This document shows positions 8,210 through 20,045 of a DNA stretch of 64,000 nucleotides, in pieces. Source of the DNA: Rhodospirillales bacterium. Lineage in GTDB: Bacteria > Pseudomonadota > Alphaproteobacteria > Acetobacterales > Acetobacteraceae. Each line of letters starts with the position of its first letter. Positions within the stretch are counted from its first letter, which is position 1. Under the pieces are notes generated by a model, which saw only the letters and a program-made list of their open reading frames with translations, was not told the DNA's origin and did no database searches. The translations under genes were made by a program, and so were the position numbers. The stretch is from the NCBI GenBank assembly GCA_025352665.1, contig JANXSM010000060.1:1-64000 (forward strand), in the 5' to 3' direction.

Positions 8210-8758
8210 TTACGCGCCGATCAGCTCAATGCGGATCAGCCGGTCGAGTTTCGGGAAATTCGCATCGAGATAGTCATTGCCGCCAGCAAACATCGCATCC
8301 TGCCGGCCGGCCCGCATGCCGCCGCCCGAGGTCTCGCCGTAGCCGGGGTGGAGCCTCGCCACGACATCCATACCAGCGGAAATCCTGCCGAACGGTGCGA
8401 AGCCAGGTTCGCGGTCGTTGTGCGCGTTATCGCCAAGATTGATGTAGATCTGGGTCGAGCGAGTGCCCGGGCCGGTGTTGGCGAAGCCGACAAAGCCCGT
8501 CGTGTTCGACTGGACAATCCTGTCGTCGGGAACCGTGCGGAAGCGCCAGGCCTGCGCGATCCCCGGGTCTCCGGCGATGCCGAACTGCGCCCATTTGCCT
8601 GCAACCACGCGAAAGAACCGCGAGTCGTCATAATATCCCAACCCAGCGAGCTCGAAGAAGCGATCGGCTGCGTGCGGCGACCAGCAGCGATGGACCTCGA
8701 TCTCGAACGCTCCCGACGTGGTGGCGACGATGGCGCGATAGGTCTCGAAACCGGTCAA
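8210..8758 (-). CDS. Cyclophilin-type peptidyl-prolyl cis-trans isomerase
   Basis: 182 residues covering one cyclophilin domain: DSRFFRVVAGKWAQFGIAGD (active-site strand with F..R....Q.G..GD), GFVGFANTGPGTRSTQIYIN (the canonical MA..GP.T..SQFFI region) and FGRISAGMDVV. It catalyses proline isomerisation during folding. No signal peptide is seen with this start, so a cytoplasmic location is likely. The C-terminus (LDRLIRIELIGA) ends in the usual final beta strand. It diverges from the acetamidase-family gene across 118 bases. Confidence 0.85.
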   Translation of the reverse strand: MTGFETYRAIVATTSGAFEIEVHRCWSPHAADRFFELAGLGYYDDSRFFRVVAGKWAQFGIAGDPGIAQAWRFRTVPDDRIVQSNTTGFVGFANTGPGTRSTQIYINLGDNAHNDREPGFAPFGRISAGMDVVARLHPGYGETSGGGMRAGRQDAMFAGGNDYLDANFPKLDRLIRIELIGA

Positions 8759-8876
8759 AGTCTTGCCCCTCGCAACGTGATGCCCCGGGCAGCATAAGCT
8801 CCGGTCCGGCGGGAGGGCTATCGCACGGCGCGGGTGTGGGCGACGATCCTGAAATCACACCGCGCAGGAAAAGCTG

Positions 8877-9785
8877 ATGAGCACGCACCGCTACCGCCCA
8901 AGCCGTTACTACAACGTCATCGGCACCGCCGAGCCATGCCTGCGCGTGGCCGACGGCGATACGGTCATCACCGACACGCTGGATGCGTCAGGCCTCGATG
9001 CCGGCGAGGCGGCGGCCGGCGCTCGGCCGAACCCGATGACCGGGCCGTTCTATATCGAGGGAGCCGAACCCGGCGACACGCTGGCGGTTCGCATCGACAG
9101 ACTGACGCCGAGCCGGGCGACGGGATGGACCTATTCGCCCCTGGCCACCACCGTTCTGGATCCCGCAGCCATCGCCGATCGTCCGCCGAGCGAGCGGTCC
9201 GTCTGGATCATCGATTCCAATGCGGGAACCGTGCGGCTGCGCGAGCCGCCGCCGGGCCTTGAAGCCTTCGCGCCGCCGTTGCAGCCGATGATCGGCTGCT
9301 TCGGCGTGGCTCCTCCATTGGGCCAGGCATTCTCCACCGCCACCAGTGCCGCGAATGGCGGCAACATGGATTACCGGCTGTTCGCACCAGGCACCACCGC
9401 CTGGTTTCCAGTCTCTGTGCCAGGCGCGCTGTTCTATCTCGGCGACGGCCATGCCTGCCAAGGCGACGGCGAAATCGTCGGTACCGGGATCGAAACCTCC
9501 TTCGAAATGCAGGTGACGTTCCAGGTTCTGAAGCGGACGATCGCCTGGCCGCGCGGCGAAACCGCGGACGATATCTTCACGATCGGCAATACCAGGCCGC
9601 TCGACCAGGCACTGCAGCACGCCACGACCGAAATGCTGCACTGGCTCGGGCAGGACTATGGCCTTGAACCTCGCGCCGCCAGTCATTTGATGGGCCAGGT
9701 GGTTCGCTACGATGTCGGCAATGTCTTCAACCCGGCCTTCACCGTCGCCTGCCGCATTGCCAAGCACTGGCTTACGAAGCGGTAG
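8877..9785 (+). CDS. Acetamidase/formamidase-family hydrolase
   Basis: 302 residues of the FmdA/AmdA fold. Recognisable segments are TGPFYIEGAEPGDTLAV near residue 55, MIGCFGVAP near residue 140, NGGNMDYRLFAPGTTAWFPV, and the metal/active-site region FYLGDGHACQGDGEIVGTGI near residue 185. The family hydrolyses short amides such as formamide or acetamide to ammonia and acid; the real substrate here is unknown. The protein is cytoplasmic. Whether it is transcribed with the downstream exported peptidase-like gene (about 200 bases away) is unclear. Confidence 0.85.
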   Translation: MSTHRYRPSRYYNVIGTAEPCLRVADGDTVITDTLDASGLDAGEAAAGARPNPMTGPFYIEGAEPGDTLAVRIDRLTPSRATGWTYSPLATTVLDPAAIADRPPSERSVWIIDSNAGTVRLREPPPGLEAFAPPLQPMIGCFGVAPPLGQAFSTATSAANGGNMDYRLFAPGTTAWFPVSVPGALFYLGDGHACQGDGEIVGTGIETSFEMQVTFQVLKRTIAWPRGETADDIFTIGNTRPLDQALQHATTEMLHWLGQDYGLEPRAASHLMGQVVRYDVGNVFNPAFTVACRIAKHWLTKR

Positions 9786-9989
9786 CGCGCGGCGGCCGTG
9801 GCGGGGCCCTTGCAGTCTTCGTGACACGAACAGCTACAGCGCATCAGCGAAACTACCGGATAACACGGGCGGGCGCCGTTCGCCCGACAGGACTGGTGCG
9901 ATTGCAGTCCCATGGCGCTGCACAAATGGCGTAGCGTGGCAGCAAGTGGGATCCACCAGGCTCCCACTGGTTTTAGGGTGAATGCCGCT

Positions 9990-11975
9990 ATGAACAGTCC
10001 GGGCAACTCGCGCCGCAGTTTCATCAAGGCCGTCGCGGGCGTGACCGCTGGCACCGTGCTGGCGCCCGCACTCGGCGGCTCCGCCCAAGGCACCATGCTC
10101 ATACCCAGCGCCATACCGGGCGCTATGTCAGGTGCGATGCATAGCGCACCCACGCGCATCGACCACCACCATCTGATCACGCCAGCCGAGGCGCTGAGCT
10201 GGAATAAATTCAAGGCCGCCGGTGGGCCAACCTATGCCGGAAGCGCCGGCTGGAAGCGCTACACGAACTTCCTGCTGGCGCGCATGGCCGAGTTCGGTGC
10301 CGTCGACATCGACCATGTCGACATCCCCTACGATCACTACATCGTCGACGATTGGCCCGACCACGGCACCCATGTCCACGGCTCTGGCAAGGCGGTGATG
10401 TCGCTGGTGACGGATGGCACGCCGGTGCCTGTGGTCGCCTCCTACGGCATGACCTCAGGTTCCACGCCGCCTGAAGGCGTCACCGCGCAGCTGCTGTGGT
10501 ATGACCCGGCGCACCGGCCGGCCGAGGCTGATATCGCCGGCAAGATCCTGGTGTTCCGCACCGCCGCCACTCCGGATCCGCCGTATTCCGAGGCGTTCCT
10601 CAACAGCTACACCTTGACGGATTACGCCTGGCGTTCGCCCGGCAAATGGGCGCCGCTGTTCGTGCCGCCGGCCGCCAGCGTCACCAGCTCGTATCATTCC
10701 CGCTGGGTGTGGGCGCAGCTCAACGCAATCGCTGCCATCGGCATCAAGGGCCATGCCGCGGGGATCGTTGTGGTTTACGATCTGTCGCCGGGTGCCGCCC
10801 TCGGCCTCGCCCAGCGCAGCGTCTACACGCCGGACGGCAAGGCTGGGCTCGGCGCCAAATACATTAATTGCCCCACGCTGGCACTCGACCGCGTGCACGG
10901 CGAGAAGGTGCTGGCGGACGCCAAGGCCGGCAAATCCGCGACGCTGACGCTGAAGGCACGGTTTCAGTCCGATGTCGGCCGCGCTTTCATCGCCTACCTG
11001 CCAGGCCGCGACTACGGCACGTCCAAGGACCAGCAGGTGCTGCTTGCAACGCATACCGATGCGATGTCGCTGATCGAGGAGAATGGCGGCCTCGGCATGC
11101 TCGGCATCATGTCGTACTACAACCGCATTCCCAAGGCCGCGCGCGACCGCACCTTGGTGTTCTACTTCGACTGTCGCCACTTCATGCCCGGCGGCGAAGG
11201 CAGCTGGCCGCAGTTCGATTATTACGCGATCCATCCGGAAAAGCTGAAACCGATCGTCGCCACCCTTGGCATGGAGCACATGGGCGGCCGCCAGACCATC
11301 GAGACTGGCCCTGCCGGCAATCACTACGTGTATTCGCCGGAACGGCCGGAAAACGGCGGCGTCATCACCAGCCTGGTGGATGTCTACAACAACAATCTTT
11401 GGCTGATCGACACCATCGCCCGGGCAGCAACCGACAACCACTGGCCGCGCGTGGATGTAAAGACCGGCAATGTCGAACCCGGGGTGAACGGCGGCTTCCA
11501 GGGTTCGGTGCGCAGCCCGATGAACAAGGGGCGCGACTATCGCATCCCCGGTGTGGGCCTGGCCGGCGACTGGCCGGGCGGCTGGACGCAGACCTACGCC
11601 CAGTTCGATACCGAGGCTGGGCTGCACGGGTTCGACGAAACCTATTTCGTCCAGCAGGTCGCAGGGCTTTCACAGATCGCCGGCGATCTCATGATGGTGC
11701 GGCCGCAGGTGATCGACCTCGGGTGGGGCAGCCTCAAATCCGCCTTGGTGAAGCTGCGCGACGCCGATTTCGCAACGGCTGCCGAGGCCGAGGTGAAGCG
11801 GCGCCATCTGGTGGAACGCTACGTCGCAGCTTTCCGCCAGGTCGAAGGAGCCGACCCGAAATCGGCGGATGCCACGCTGAAGGCGCTCGAAGCCGATGTG
11901 GCCGCGGTGGTCGTTCCTGACCAACAGCCAAAGCTCACAGCGCTCATCGAGACACAGCGGACCAAGCTCGCCTGA
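9990..11975 (+). CDS. Tat-exported M28-like metallopeptidase-family protein
   Basis: The start at 9990 gives MNSPGNSRRSFIKAVAGVTA, a clear twin-arginine signal (RRSFIK). A longer frame from 9912 would put this signal too far inside. The protein is about 661 residues. A PA-like insert lies in the middle (SYGMTSGSTPPEGVTAQLLW, GKILVFRTAA), followed by an aminopeptidase-like domain with LLATHTDAMSLIEENGGLGM and RTLVFYFDCRHFMPGGEGSW. In M28 enzymes these positions read HxD, DNxxG and EExG; here the second and third ligand sites are changed. It may bind metal differently or be inactive. Exported, substrate unknown. Confidence 0.7.
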   Translation: MNSPGNSRRSFIKAVAGVTAGTVLAPALGGSAQGTMLIPSAIPGAMSGAMHSAPTRIDHHHLITPAEALSWNKFKAAGGPTYAGSAGWKRYTNFLLARMAEFGAVDIDHVDIPYDHYIVDDWPDHGTHVHGSGKAVMSLVTDGTPVPVVASYGMTSGSTPPEGVTAQLLWYDPAHRPAEADIAGKILVFRTAATPDPPYSEAFLNSYTLTDYAWRSPGKWAPLFVPPAASVTSSYHSRWVWAQLNAIAAIGIKGHAAGIVVVYDLSPGAALGLAQRSVYTPDGKAGLGAKYINCPTLALDRVHGEKVLADAKAGKSATLTLKARFQSDVGRAFIAYLPGRDYGTSKDQQVLLATHTDAMSLIEENGGLGMLGIMSYYNRIPKAARDRTLVFYFDCRHFMPGGEGSWPQFDYYAIHPEKLKPIVATLGMEHMGGRQTIETGPAGNHYVYSPERPENGGVITSLVDVYNNNLWLIDTIARAATDNHWPRVDVKTGNVEPGVNGGFQGSVRSPMNKGRDYRIPGVGLAGDWPGGWTQTYAQFDTEAGLHGFDETYFVQQVAGLSQIAGDLMMVRPQVIDLGWGSLKSALVKLRDADFATAAEAEVKRRHLVERYVAAFRQVEGADPKSADATLKALEADVAAVVVPDQQPKLTALIETQRTKLA

Positions 11976-12037
11976 CCTAATGATGTCATGGCAATGCGCC
12001 GCTGACAGCGGCAATCCGGTGTGGCACGCTTGCCTTC

Positions 12038-13342
12038 ATGCAGAACGATCGTCAGGGCCTGGAGCTCACCACCGCTTCGGCTGCCAGCGCCAGCAGCTTC
12101 GACCATGCGCTCGAAGGCTTCATAGGCTTTCGCGCCGATATGGCCGGCCGCACGACAGCAGCGCTCGCAGCCGACCCAGACTTCGTCATGGCCCATGTGC
12201 TCCAGGCCAGCCTCGCAATGACCGCGTTCAAATCCGCCTGGCTGCCTGCGGTGCGCGAAACTGTCGCCACCCTCCAACGCCTCGCCCCCACAGCGACACG
12301 CCGCGAACAGGCCCATATCGCAGCCCTGGCCACCTGGCTCGACCACGGGCCCGATCCGGCCACCCGCATCTGGCGCGAGATCCTGGACGATCATCCACAC
12401 GACATGCTGGCCTTCCGCCTCGCCCATTTCGCCCATTTCTGGTCAGGCCGCCCCAAGGCGATGCGTGCGGATGTCGAGGCGATCTGGCCGGCCTGGACCC
12501 AGGATCGCCCCGGCTACCCGGCCCTCCTCGCCTGCCGCAGCTTCGCGCTCGAGGAATGTGGCGACTACGCCGAAGCTGAAGCCTGCGGCCGCGAGGCGGT
12601 CGCCCGCGACCCCACCGAAGCCTGGGGTGCCCATGCCGTGGCCCATGTGATGGAAATGCAAGGCCGCACCGCCGAAGGCGTCGCCTGGCTCGAAAACCTG
12701 GCGCCCAACTGGACCGGCATCGCCAATATTCAGCACCATCTATGGTGGCACTGCGCCCTGTTCCACCTTGAGCGCGGCGAGGTCGAACGCGTGCTGGCCC
12801 TCTACGACCAAAAGATCCGCAACCTCGCCTCCCCGCTCACCCAGGCGCTGCCGGACCTCTACATCGACGTGCAAAACGCGGTCAGCCTGCTGTTCCGCCT
12901 CGAATTGATCGGCGCCGATGTTGGCCACCGCTGGGAGGAACTCGCCCCCTGGGCCGCCGGGCGCATCGGCGACACGCTGAGCGGCTTCTCCATCCCCCAC
13001 TGGATGCTCGCCCTCGCCGCCACGGGCCGCAGCGCGGAAATGGCTGCGATGCTCGACACCCTCGAAGCCGACCCAAACCCGATCATCCGCACCATCGCCC
13101 TCCCCGTCGCCCGCGCCGTCGAGCGCCGGGCCTTCGGAGATCATCGCGCCGCCCTCGATGCCATGCGGCCAGTGCTGGACCTCATGCACCGGCTCGGTGG
13201 CAGCCACGCGCAACAGGAACTGCTCGAACTGCTGTTCCTCGACTGCGCGACCAAGGCCAAATCCGCCCCCGATCACGCGCTCGCCCTGCAACGCGCCTGC
13301 AATGGACGCTCGGTGCCGCCCGAGGCGCGCCTGCTCCAGTAG
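12038..13342 (+). CDS. TTC38-type tetratricopeptide repeat protein
   Basis: 434 residues, alpha-helical throughout, with TPR-like pairs such as GDYAEAEACGREAVARDPTE and a conserved core WGAHAVAHVMEMQGRTAEGV, then HHLWWHCALFHLERGE. That core (AxHxxAHxxExxGR ... WHxALxxLExG) is the hallmark of the TTC38 family, known from animals and many bacteria but of unknown biochemical role. No signal peptide. It starts 62 bases after the peptidase-like gene on the same strand. Confidence 0.75.
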   Translation: MQNDRQGLELTTASAASASSFDHALEGFIGFRADMAGRTTAALAADPDFVMAHVLQASLAMTAFKSAWLPAVRETVATLQRLAPTATRREQAHIAALATWLDHGPDPATRIWREILDDHPHDMLAFRLAHFAHFWSGRPKAMRADVEAIWPAWTQDRPGYPALLACRSFALEECGDYAEAEACGREAVARDPTEAWGAHAVAHVMEMQGRTAEGVAWLENLAPNWTGIANIQHHLWWHCALFHLERGEVERVLALYDQKIRNLASPLTQALPDLYIDVQNAVSLLFRLELIGADVGHRWEELAPWAAGRIGDTLSGFSIPHWMLALAATGRSAEMAAMLDTLEADPNPIIRTIALPVARAVERRAFGDHRAALDAMRPVLDLMHRLGGSHAQQELLELLFLDCATKAKSAPDHALALQRACNGRSVPPEARLLQ

Positions 13343-13458
13343 ACTGCTTCCTCCGACCAGTGATCCCGTTTGGTCGGAGAGGGGTTGGGTCAGGCAGATT
13401 CCGTTGATGCTCCCGCCACACCATGCAATCCAGGTCTTGGGCAAAAATGGAGGATGTG

Positions 13459-13974
13459 ATGCTGGTGTTGGCGGCATTGAACGAGATGGACGAGACGCGC
13501 TTCGTGGCAGCACTCGGCCCAGTGTTCGAAGCAACGCCGCATCTGGCAAGGGCACTGGCACCCTGTCGCCCCTTCGCCGATATCGCCGCCCTGACCGCGG
13601 CAGCGCGGCGGATCATCCGCGACCTCCCAGACGACGCGCGGCTCGCTTACGTGGCGTCGCATCCCGAACTCGCCGGTGCTGCGGCACGGGTCGGGGACAT
13701 CGGCGCGCATTCGGTGAGCGAGCAAGCCGGTATCAGCCTCGACCGGCTCGATCCGGATCAGCAGGCTCGGTTCGATGCCCTCAACATCGCCTACCGGCTG
13801 CGCTTCGGCTTTCCCTTCATCGCCGCCGTGCGCTTTCACACCAAAGCCAGCTTGCTGGAAGCCTTCGCCACTCGGCTGCACCACGCGCGCGCGGTCGAAC
13901 TCGTCACCGCCATCGATGAGATCTGCAAGATCGTGACGCTGCGACTGGAGGCACTCGTCACCGCGGGACAATAA
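13459..13974 (+). CDS. uraD: OHCU decarboxylase
   Basis: The ATG at 13459 is chosen because GGAGG (13449-13453) lies at ideal spacing; two in-frame ATGs upstream lack one. The 171-residue protein is 2-oxo-4-hydroxy-4-carboxy-5-ureidoimidazoline decarboxylase, which makes S-allantoin in the uricase pathway. Visible features: the active-site His in TPHLARAL (residue 28), the HPEL motif (ASHPELAGAA), the SEQAGISLD region and the FGFPFIAAVR stretch before the C-terminal helix. No other urate-degradation gene is in the window, so it is separated from its pathway partners. Confidence 0.85.
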   Translation: MLVLAALNEMDETRFVAALGPVFEATPHLARALAPCRPFADIAALTAAARRIIRDLPDDARLAYVASHPELAGAAARVGDIGAHSVSEQAGISLDRLDPDQQARFDALNIAYRLRFGFPFIAAVRFHTKASLLEAFATRLHHARAVELVTAIDEICKIVTLRLEALVTAGQ

Positions 13975-13985
13975 GCGGTTGGCAG

Positions 13986-14037
13986 GCTGCGGCCATCGTC
14001 TCAGCCGCCAGTGCACCGACTGACGCAAGGCCGCAGC
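13986..14037. terminator. Inverted repeat between convergent uraD and mfd
   Basis: GCTGCGGCC (13986-13994) and GGCCGCAGC (14029-14037) are perfect 9-base arms 34 bases apart, in the 66-base gap where uraD and mfd end head-on. A bidirectional terminator is likely, although there is no T-run. Confidence 0.5.
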
Positions 14038-14040
14038 TCG

Positions 14041-17474
<3,434 letters not shown>

Positions 17475-17478
<4 letters not shown>

Positions 17479-17747
17479 CTGCCACCTGCCAGTTTGATGG
17501 CCTGCAACATCGGACTGTCGACGCGATCGGGGATCGGGAGCCGCCCGGTGAGCCAATCCGCGAGATCGGCATCGGGCAATTCCATCACCTCCTCCAGCGC
17601 GTCCATGTCGGGTTCGGACATGGCGCCGATCCGGGCCGCGACAAAACCCCCGACCAACAGATCAGTTTCGTGGGTGCCGCGGTGCGTGGCACGGAACAGG
17701 AGGCGACGCCGGCGGATTTCCACAGGCGTGAGTTGGGGCGCTATCAT
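17475..17747 (-). CDS. sdhE: Succinate dehydrogenase assembly factor SdhE
   Basis: 90 residues with the family core EIRRRRLLFRATHRGTHETD (the RGxxExD motif, where the SDH5/YgfY family normally has RRGMxExD), then LLVGGFV and a DADLADWLTGRLP tail. It promotes covalent attachment of FAD to the succinate dehydrogenase flavoprotein. The RGTHETD variant keeps the conserved R, G, E and D. It is translationally coupled to mfd by a 4-base overlap; sdhE next to mfd and recG is common in alphaproteobacteria. Confidence 0.9.
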
Positions 17748-17952
17748 GACGGTCGTGATATAGCGATGCTACGCACCGGTGGGTAGTGTGCGCCGTGCGG
17801 CCTGGACCGCGTAGGGGTGGCCCTGGAAATTCGGGCAGCTGTACTGTCGGTTCCGAAGGTACGATAGTGTATCATCGGGCGCCCGCCCTAAGGCGACGTG
17901 CTCCTATCTACCAACGCTGCGTAATGCTAGGTTCCGGTAAATCCGGGGATGG

Positions 17953-18750
17953 TTGGCTGTGGCCGCATTGACACGCAACAACGTCCATATAACGGGCGAC
18001 GACAACAAGCGGGCGATGATTTTCGCCCATGGCTTCGGCTGCGACCAGCATATGTGGCGCTTCGTGGCTCCTGCGTTCGAAGCCAGCTTTCGCACTATCC
18101 TCTTTGACCATGTGGGATCGGGTGGCTCCGATCTGTCCGCCTATAACATGGACAAATATAGCAATTTGTCGGGTTATGCAGATGATATTGTCGAGATCGG
18201 GACCGAACTCAACCTGAAAAATGCGGTCTTCGTTGGCCATTCGGTGAGCGCCATGATTGGCGCCCTGGCCTCACTAAAGGCGCCAGGCATGTTTGAATGC
18301 TTGGTCCTGATCGGCCCTTCGCCGTGCTACATCAATGATGATGACTATGTCGGCGGCTTCAGTGCCCAGCAAATTGACGAGCTGCTGGACTTTCTGGGCG
18401 ATAATTATATGGGATGGTCGGCGGCTATGGCGCCCCTGATCATGGGCAATGCCGATCGCCCTGAGCTTGCCGAGGATCTGACCAACAGCTTCTGCCGCAC
18501 TGACCCCGAGATCGCCAAGGCGTTTGCCCGCGTGACTTTTACCTCCGACAATCGGGCCGATTTGCCCAAGGTCACGACACGCAGCCTGATCCTCCAGTGC
18601 AAAGCGGACCTGATCGCTCCGGCAGAAGTCGGAGAATTCGTCCACCGACATCTGCCAAACAGCCGACTCGTGCTGATGCAGGCGACGGGCCACTGCCCTA
18701 ACCTGAGCGCTCCGGAGGAGACAATTACTGCGATTCGGTCCTTTGTCTGA
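17953..18750 (+). CDS. RsbQ-type alpha/beta hydrolase
   Basis: 265 residues, closely resembling Bacillus RsbQ along its whole length: AHGFGCDQHMWRFVAPAFE, LFDHVGSGGSDLSAYNMDKY, VFVGHSVSAMIG, LIGPSPCYINDDDY, SLILQCKADLIAPAEVG and TGHCPNLSAPEET. The triad falls at Ser97, Asp219 and His247 (RsbQ: Ser96, Asp219, His247). RsbQ supplies an unknown small-molecule signal to the PAS domain of RsbP; the plant receptors D14 and KAI2 share the fold. The start is TTG at 17953 (a GTG two codons on is possible). The gene overlaps the PAS gene by 8 bases. Its GC looks lower than that of mfd and recG, suggesting transfer. Confidence 0.9.
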   Translation: MAVAALTRNNVHITGDDNKRAMIFAHGFGCDQHMWRFVAPAFEASFRTILFDHVGSGGSDLSAYNMDKYSNLSGYADDIVEIGTELNLKNAVFVGHSVSAMIGALASLKAPGMFECLVLIGPSPCYINDDDYVGGFSAQQIDELLDFLGDNYMGWSAAMAPLIMGNADRPELAEDLTNSFCRTDPEIAKAFARVTFTSDNRADLPKVTTRSLILQCKADLIAPAEVGEFVHRHLPNSRLVLMQATGHCPNLSAPEETITAIRSFV

Positions 18751-19195
18751 CAACAACCCGATCGAGAAATCCTCACCAACTGAGGATCTTGAGGACCTCT
18801 ACGAGAATGCCCCTTGCGGCTATCTGTCGATCGAGCCCAACGGCCGTGTCTTCAAAGTCAATTTGACATTCTCAACATGGCTTGGCTTTCCTCGTGAGGA
18901 GCTGGTTGGCAAGCAGTTTCACGATCTGCTGAATATTGCCGGACGTATATTTTTCGAAACACATTTTGCCCCGTTGCTGCGCATGCAGGGCTTTTTCAAT
19001 GAAGTGGCGCTCGACTTCGTCACCAAGCAAGGCGTGCGCCTTCCGGTATTGGTCAACGCGACCGAAAAGCGCGATGCCGAGGGTGGGCATGTTTTCACCC
19101 GCCTGACGATTTTCAATGCAACCGATCGACGACGCTATGAGCGGGAGCTTCTCACTGCGAAAGGCGCTGCTGAAGAGTCTCAAAAAGAATTGTAG
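18743..19195 (+). CDS. PAS sensor part of an RsbP-like PAS histidine kinase, ended by an in-frame TAG
   Basis: A TTG start inside the end of the hydrolase gene gives 150 residues. The PAS domain (about 8-130) reads LYENAPCGYLSIEPNGRVFK, GKQFHDLLNIAGRIFFETHF, APLLRMQGFF and RLPVLVNAT, closely like the RsbP PAS domain (NAPCGFL..., FPLLK, IPVLINA). A coiled-coil start (RYERELLTAKGAAEESQKEL) follows, and TAG at 19193-19195 ends the frame. The next codons continue the coiled coil and kinase in the same frame, so the ancestral protein was a single PAS kinase of about 398 residues. It may be a recent nonsense mutation, a sequencing error or a natural split. Confidence 0.75.
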   Translation: MSDNNPIEKSSPTEDLEDLYENAPCGYLSIEPNGRVFKVNLTFSTWLGFPREELVGKQFHDLLNIAGRIFFETHFAPLLRMQGFFNEVALDFVTKQGVRLPVLVNATEKRDAEGGHVFTRLTIFNATDRRRYERELLTAKGAAEESQKEL

Positions 19196-19240
19196 GCGCT
19201 CAACCGCGAGGCCAGCGTTGAAGCGAACCGCCAACAGGCA

Positions 19241-19939
19241 GTGCTCGTCATCGAGCAGGAAACCGCTGCCCTGCGCGAGGAATTCATTGCGGTACTGGGG
19301 CACGATCTGCGCAACCCCCTGGCATCCATTGATGCCGGTGCAAAAATATTGCTGAAAACACCTTTGACCGACCAAGCAACCGCTGTGGTCCAGCTCATGC
19401 AAAAAAGCGTGGTGCGGATTTCAGCGATGATAAATGATGTACTCGATTTCGCGCGGGGGCGGCTAGGCGCGGGGATCGGGGTGACTTTGAGCGCGGCCGA
19501 CACATCGCTCATGGAAACGCTCCATCAAGTGATCGCGGAACTCCGCACGAGTGCCCCCAGCCGAGCCATAGAGGCTGATATTGTGCTGACCGAGGCCATC
19601 AATTGCGATGCGGGCCGCCTCGGTCAATTGTTATCCAATCTACTTGGCAACGCGCTGACACATGGAGCCGACAACTCGCCTGTCCGGGTGCGGGCTGCCA
19701 CTGAGGGTGGCATGTTCACGCTGTCTGTCGCCAATATAGGGGAAACAATTACCCCGGCCGCACTGAAGCAGATGTTTCAACCATTTTTCCGGGGCGGCGT
19801 CAGACCAAGTCAGCAAGGACTGGGCCTGGGACTCTACATCGTTTCAGAAATTGCCCGCGCTCATGGTGGTGCAATGACGGCTGTGTCAGAGGCACACGAA
19901 ACACGGTTCACCTTCCGGATGCCGTTACAAAAATCTTGA
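19241..19939 (+). CDS. Histidine kinase core, in frame after the TAG
   Basis: 232 residues from a possible GTG start (19241), in the same frame as the PAS part. The HisKA-type H-box is EFIAVLGHDLRNPLASIDAG. The ATPase domain shows the N-box (LLSNLLGNALTHGAD), a G1-like segment (SVANIGETI) and G2 (QGLGLGLYIVSEIARAHGG). All catalytic motifs are kept, which argues against long-standing decay. If translated alone it would lack the sensor. No receiver or response-regulator gene adjoins it; the nearest receiver gene is at 61.9 kb. Its partner is therefore unknown. Confidence 0.75.
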   Translation: MLVIEQETAALREEFIAVLGHDLRNPLASIDAGAKILLKTPLTDQATAVVQLMQKSVVRISAMINDVLDFARGRLGAGIGVTLSAADTSLMETLHQVIAELRTSAPSRAIEADIVLTEAINCDAGRLGQLLSNLLGNALTHGADNSPVRVRAATEGGMFTLSVANIGETITPAALKQMFQPFFRGGVRPSQQGLGLGLYIVSEIARAHGGAMTAVSEAHETRFTFRMPLQKS

Positions 19940-20045
19940 GATATGCATCGGCCGGGTTTGGCGGGGAGTGGAACGGCTGCCTCAAACCCGCCCCCTCCAA
20001 CCGGCGGCCTTTGCAAAAATCCGGAAGTCAGGCACCACACGCAGC

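Noticed and set aside
19193-19195. TAG as a recoded (pyrrolysine) codon
   Set aside because: No pyl genes or context; a Gln or Glu codon mutated by one base is simpler.
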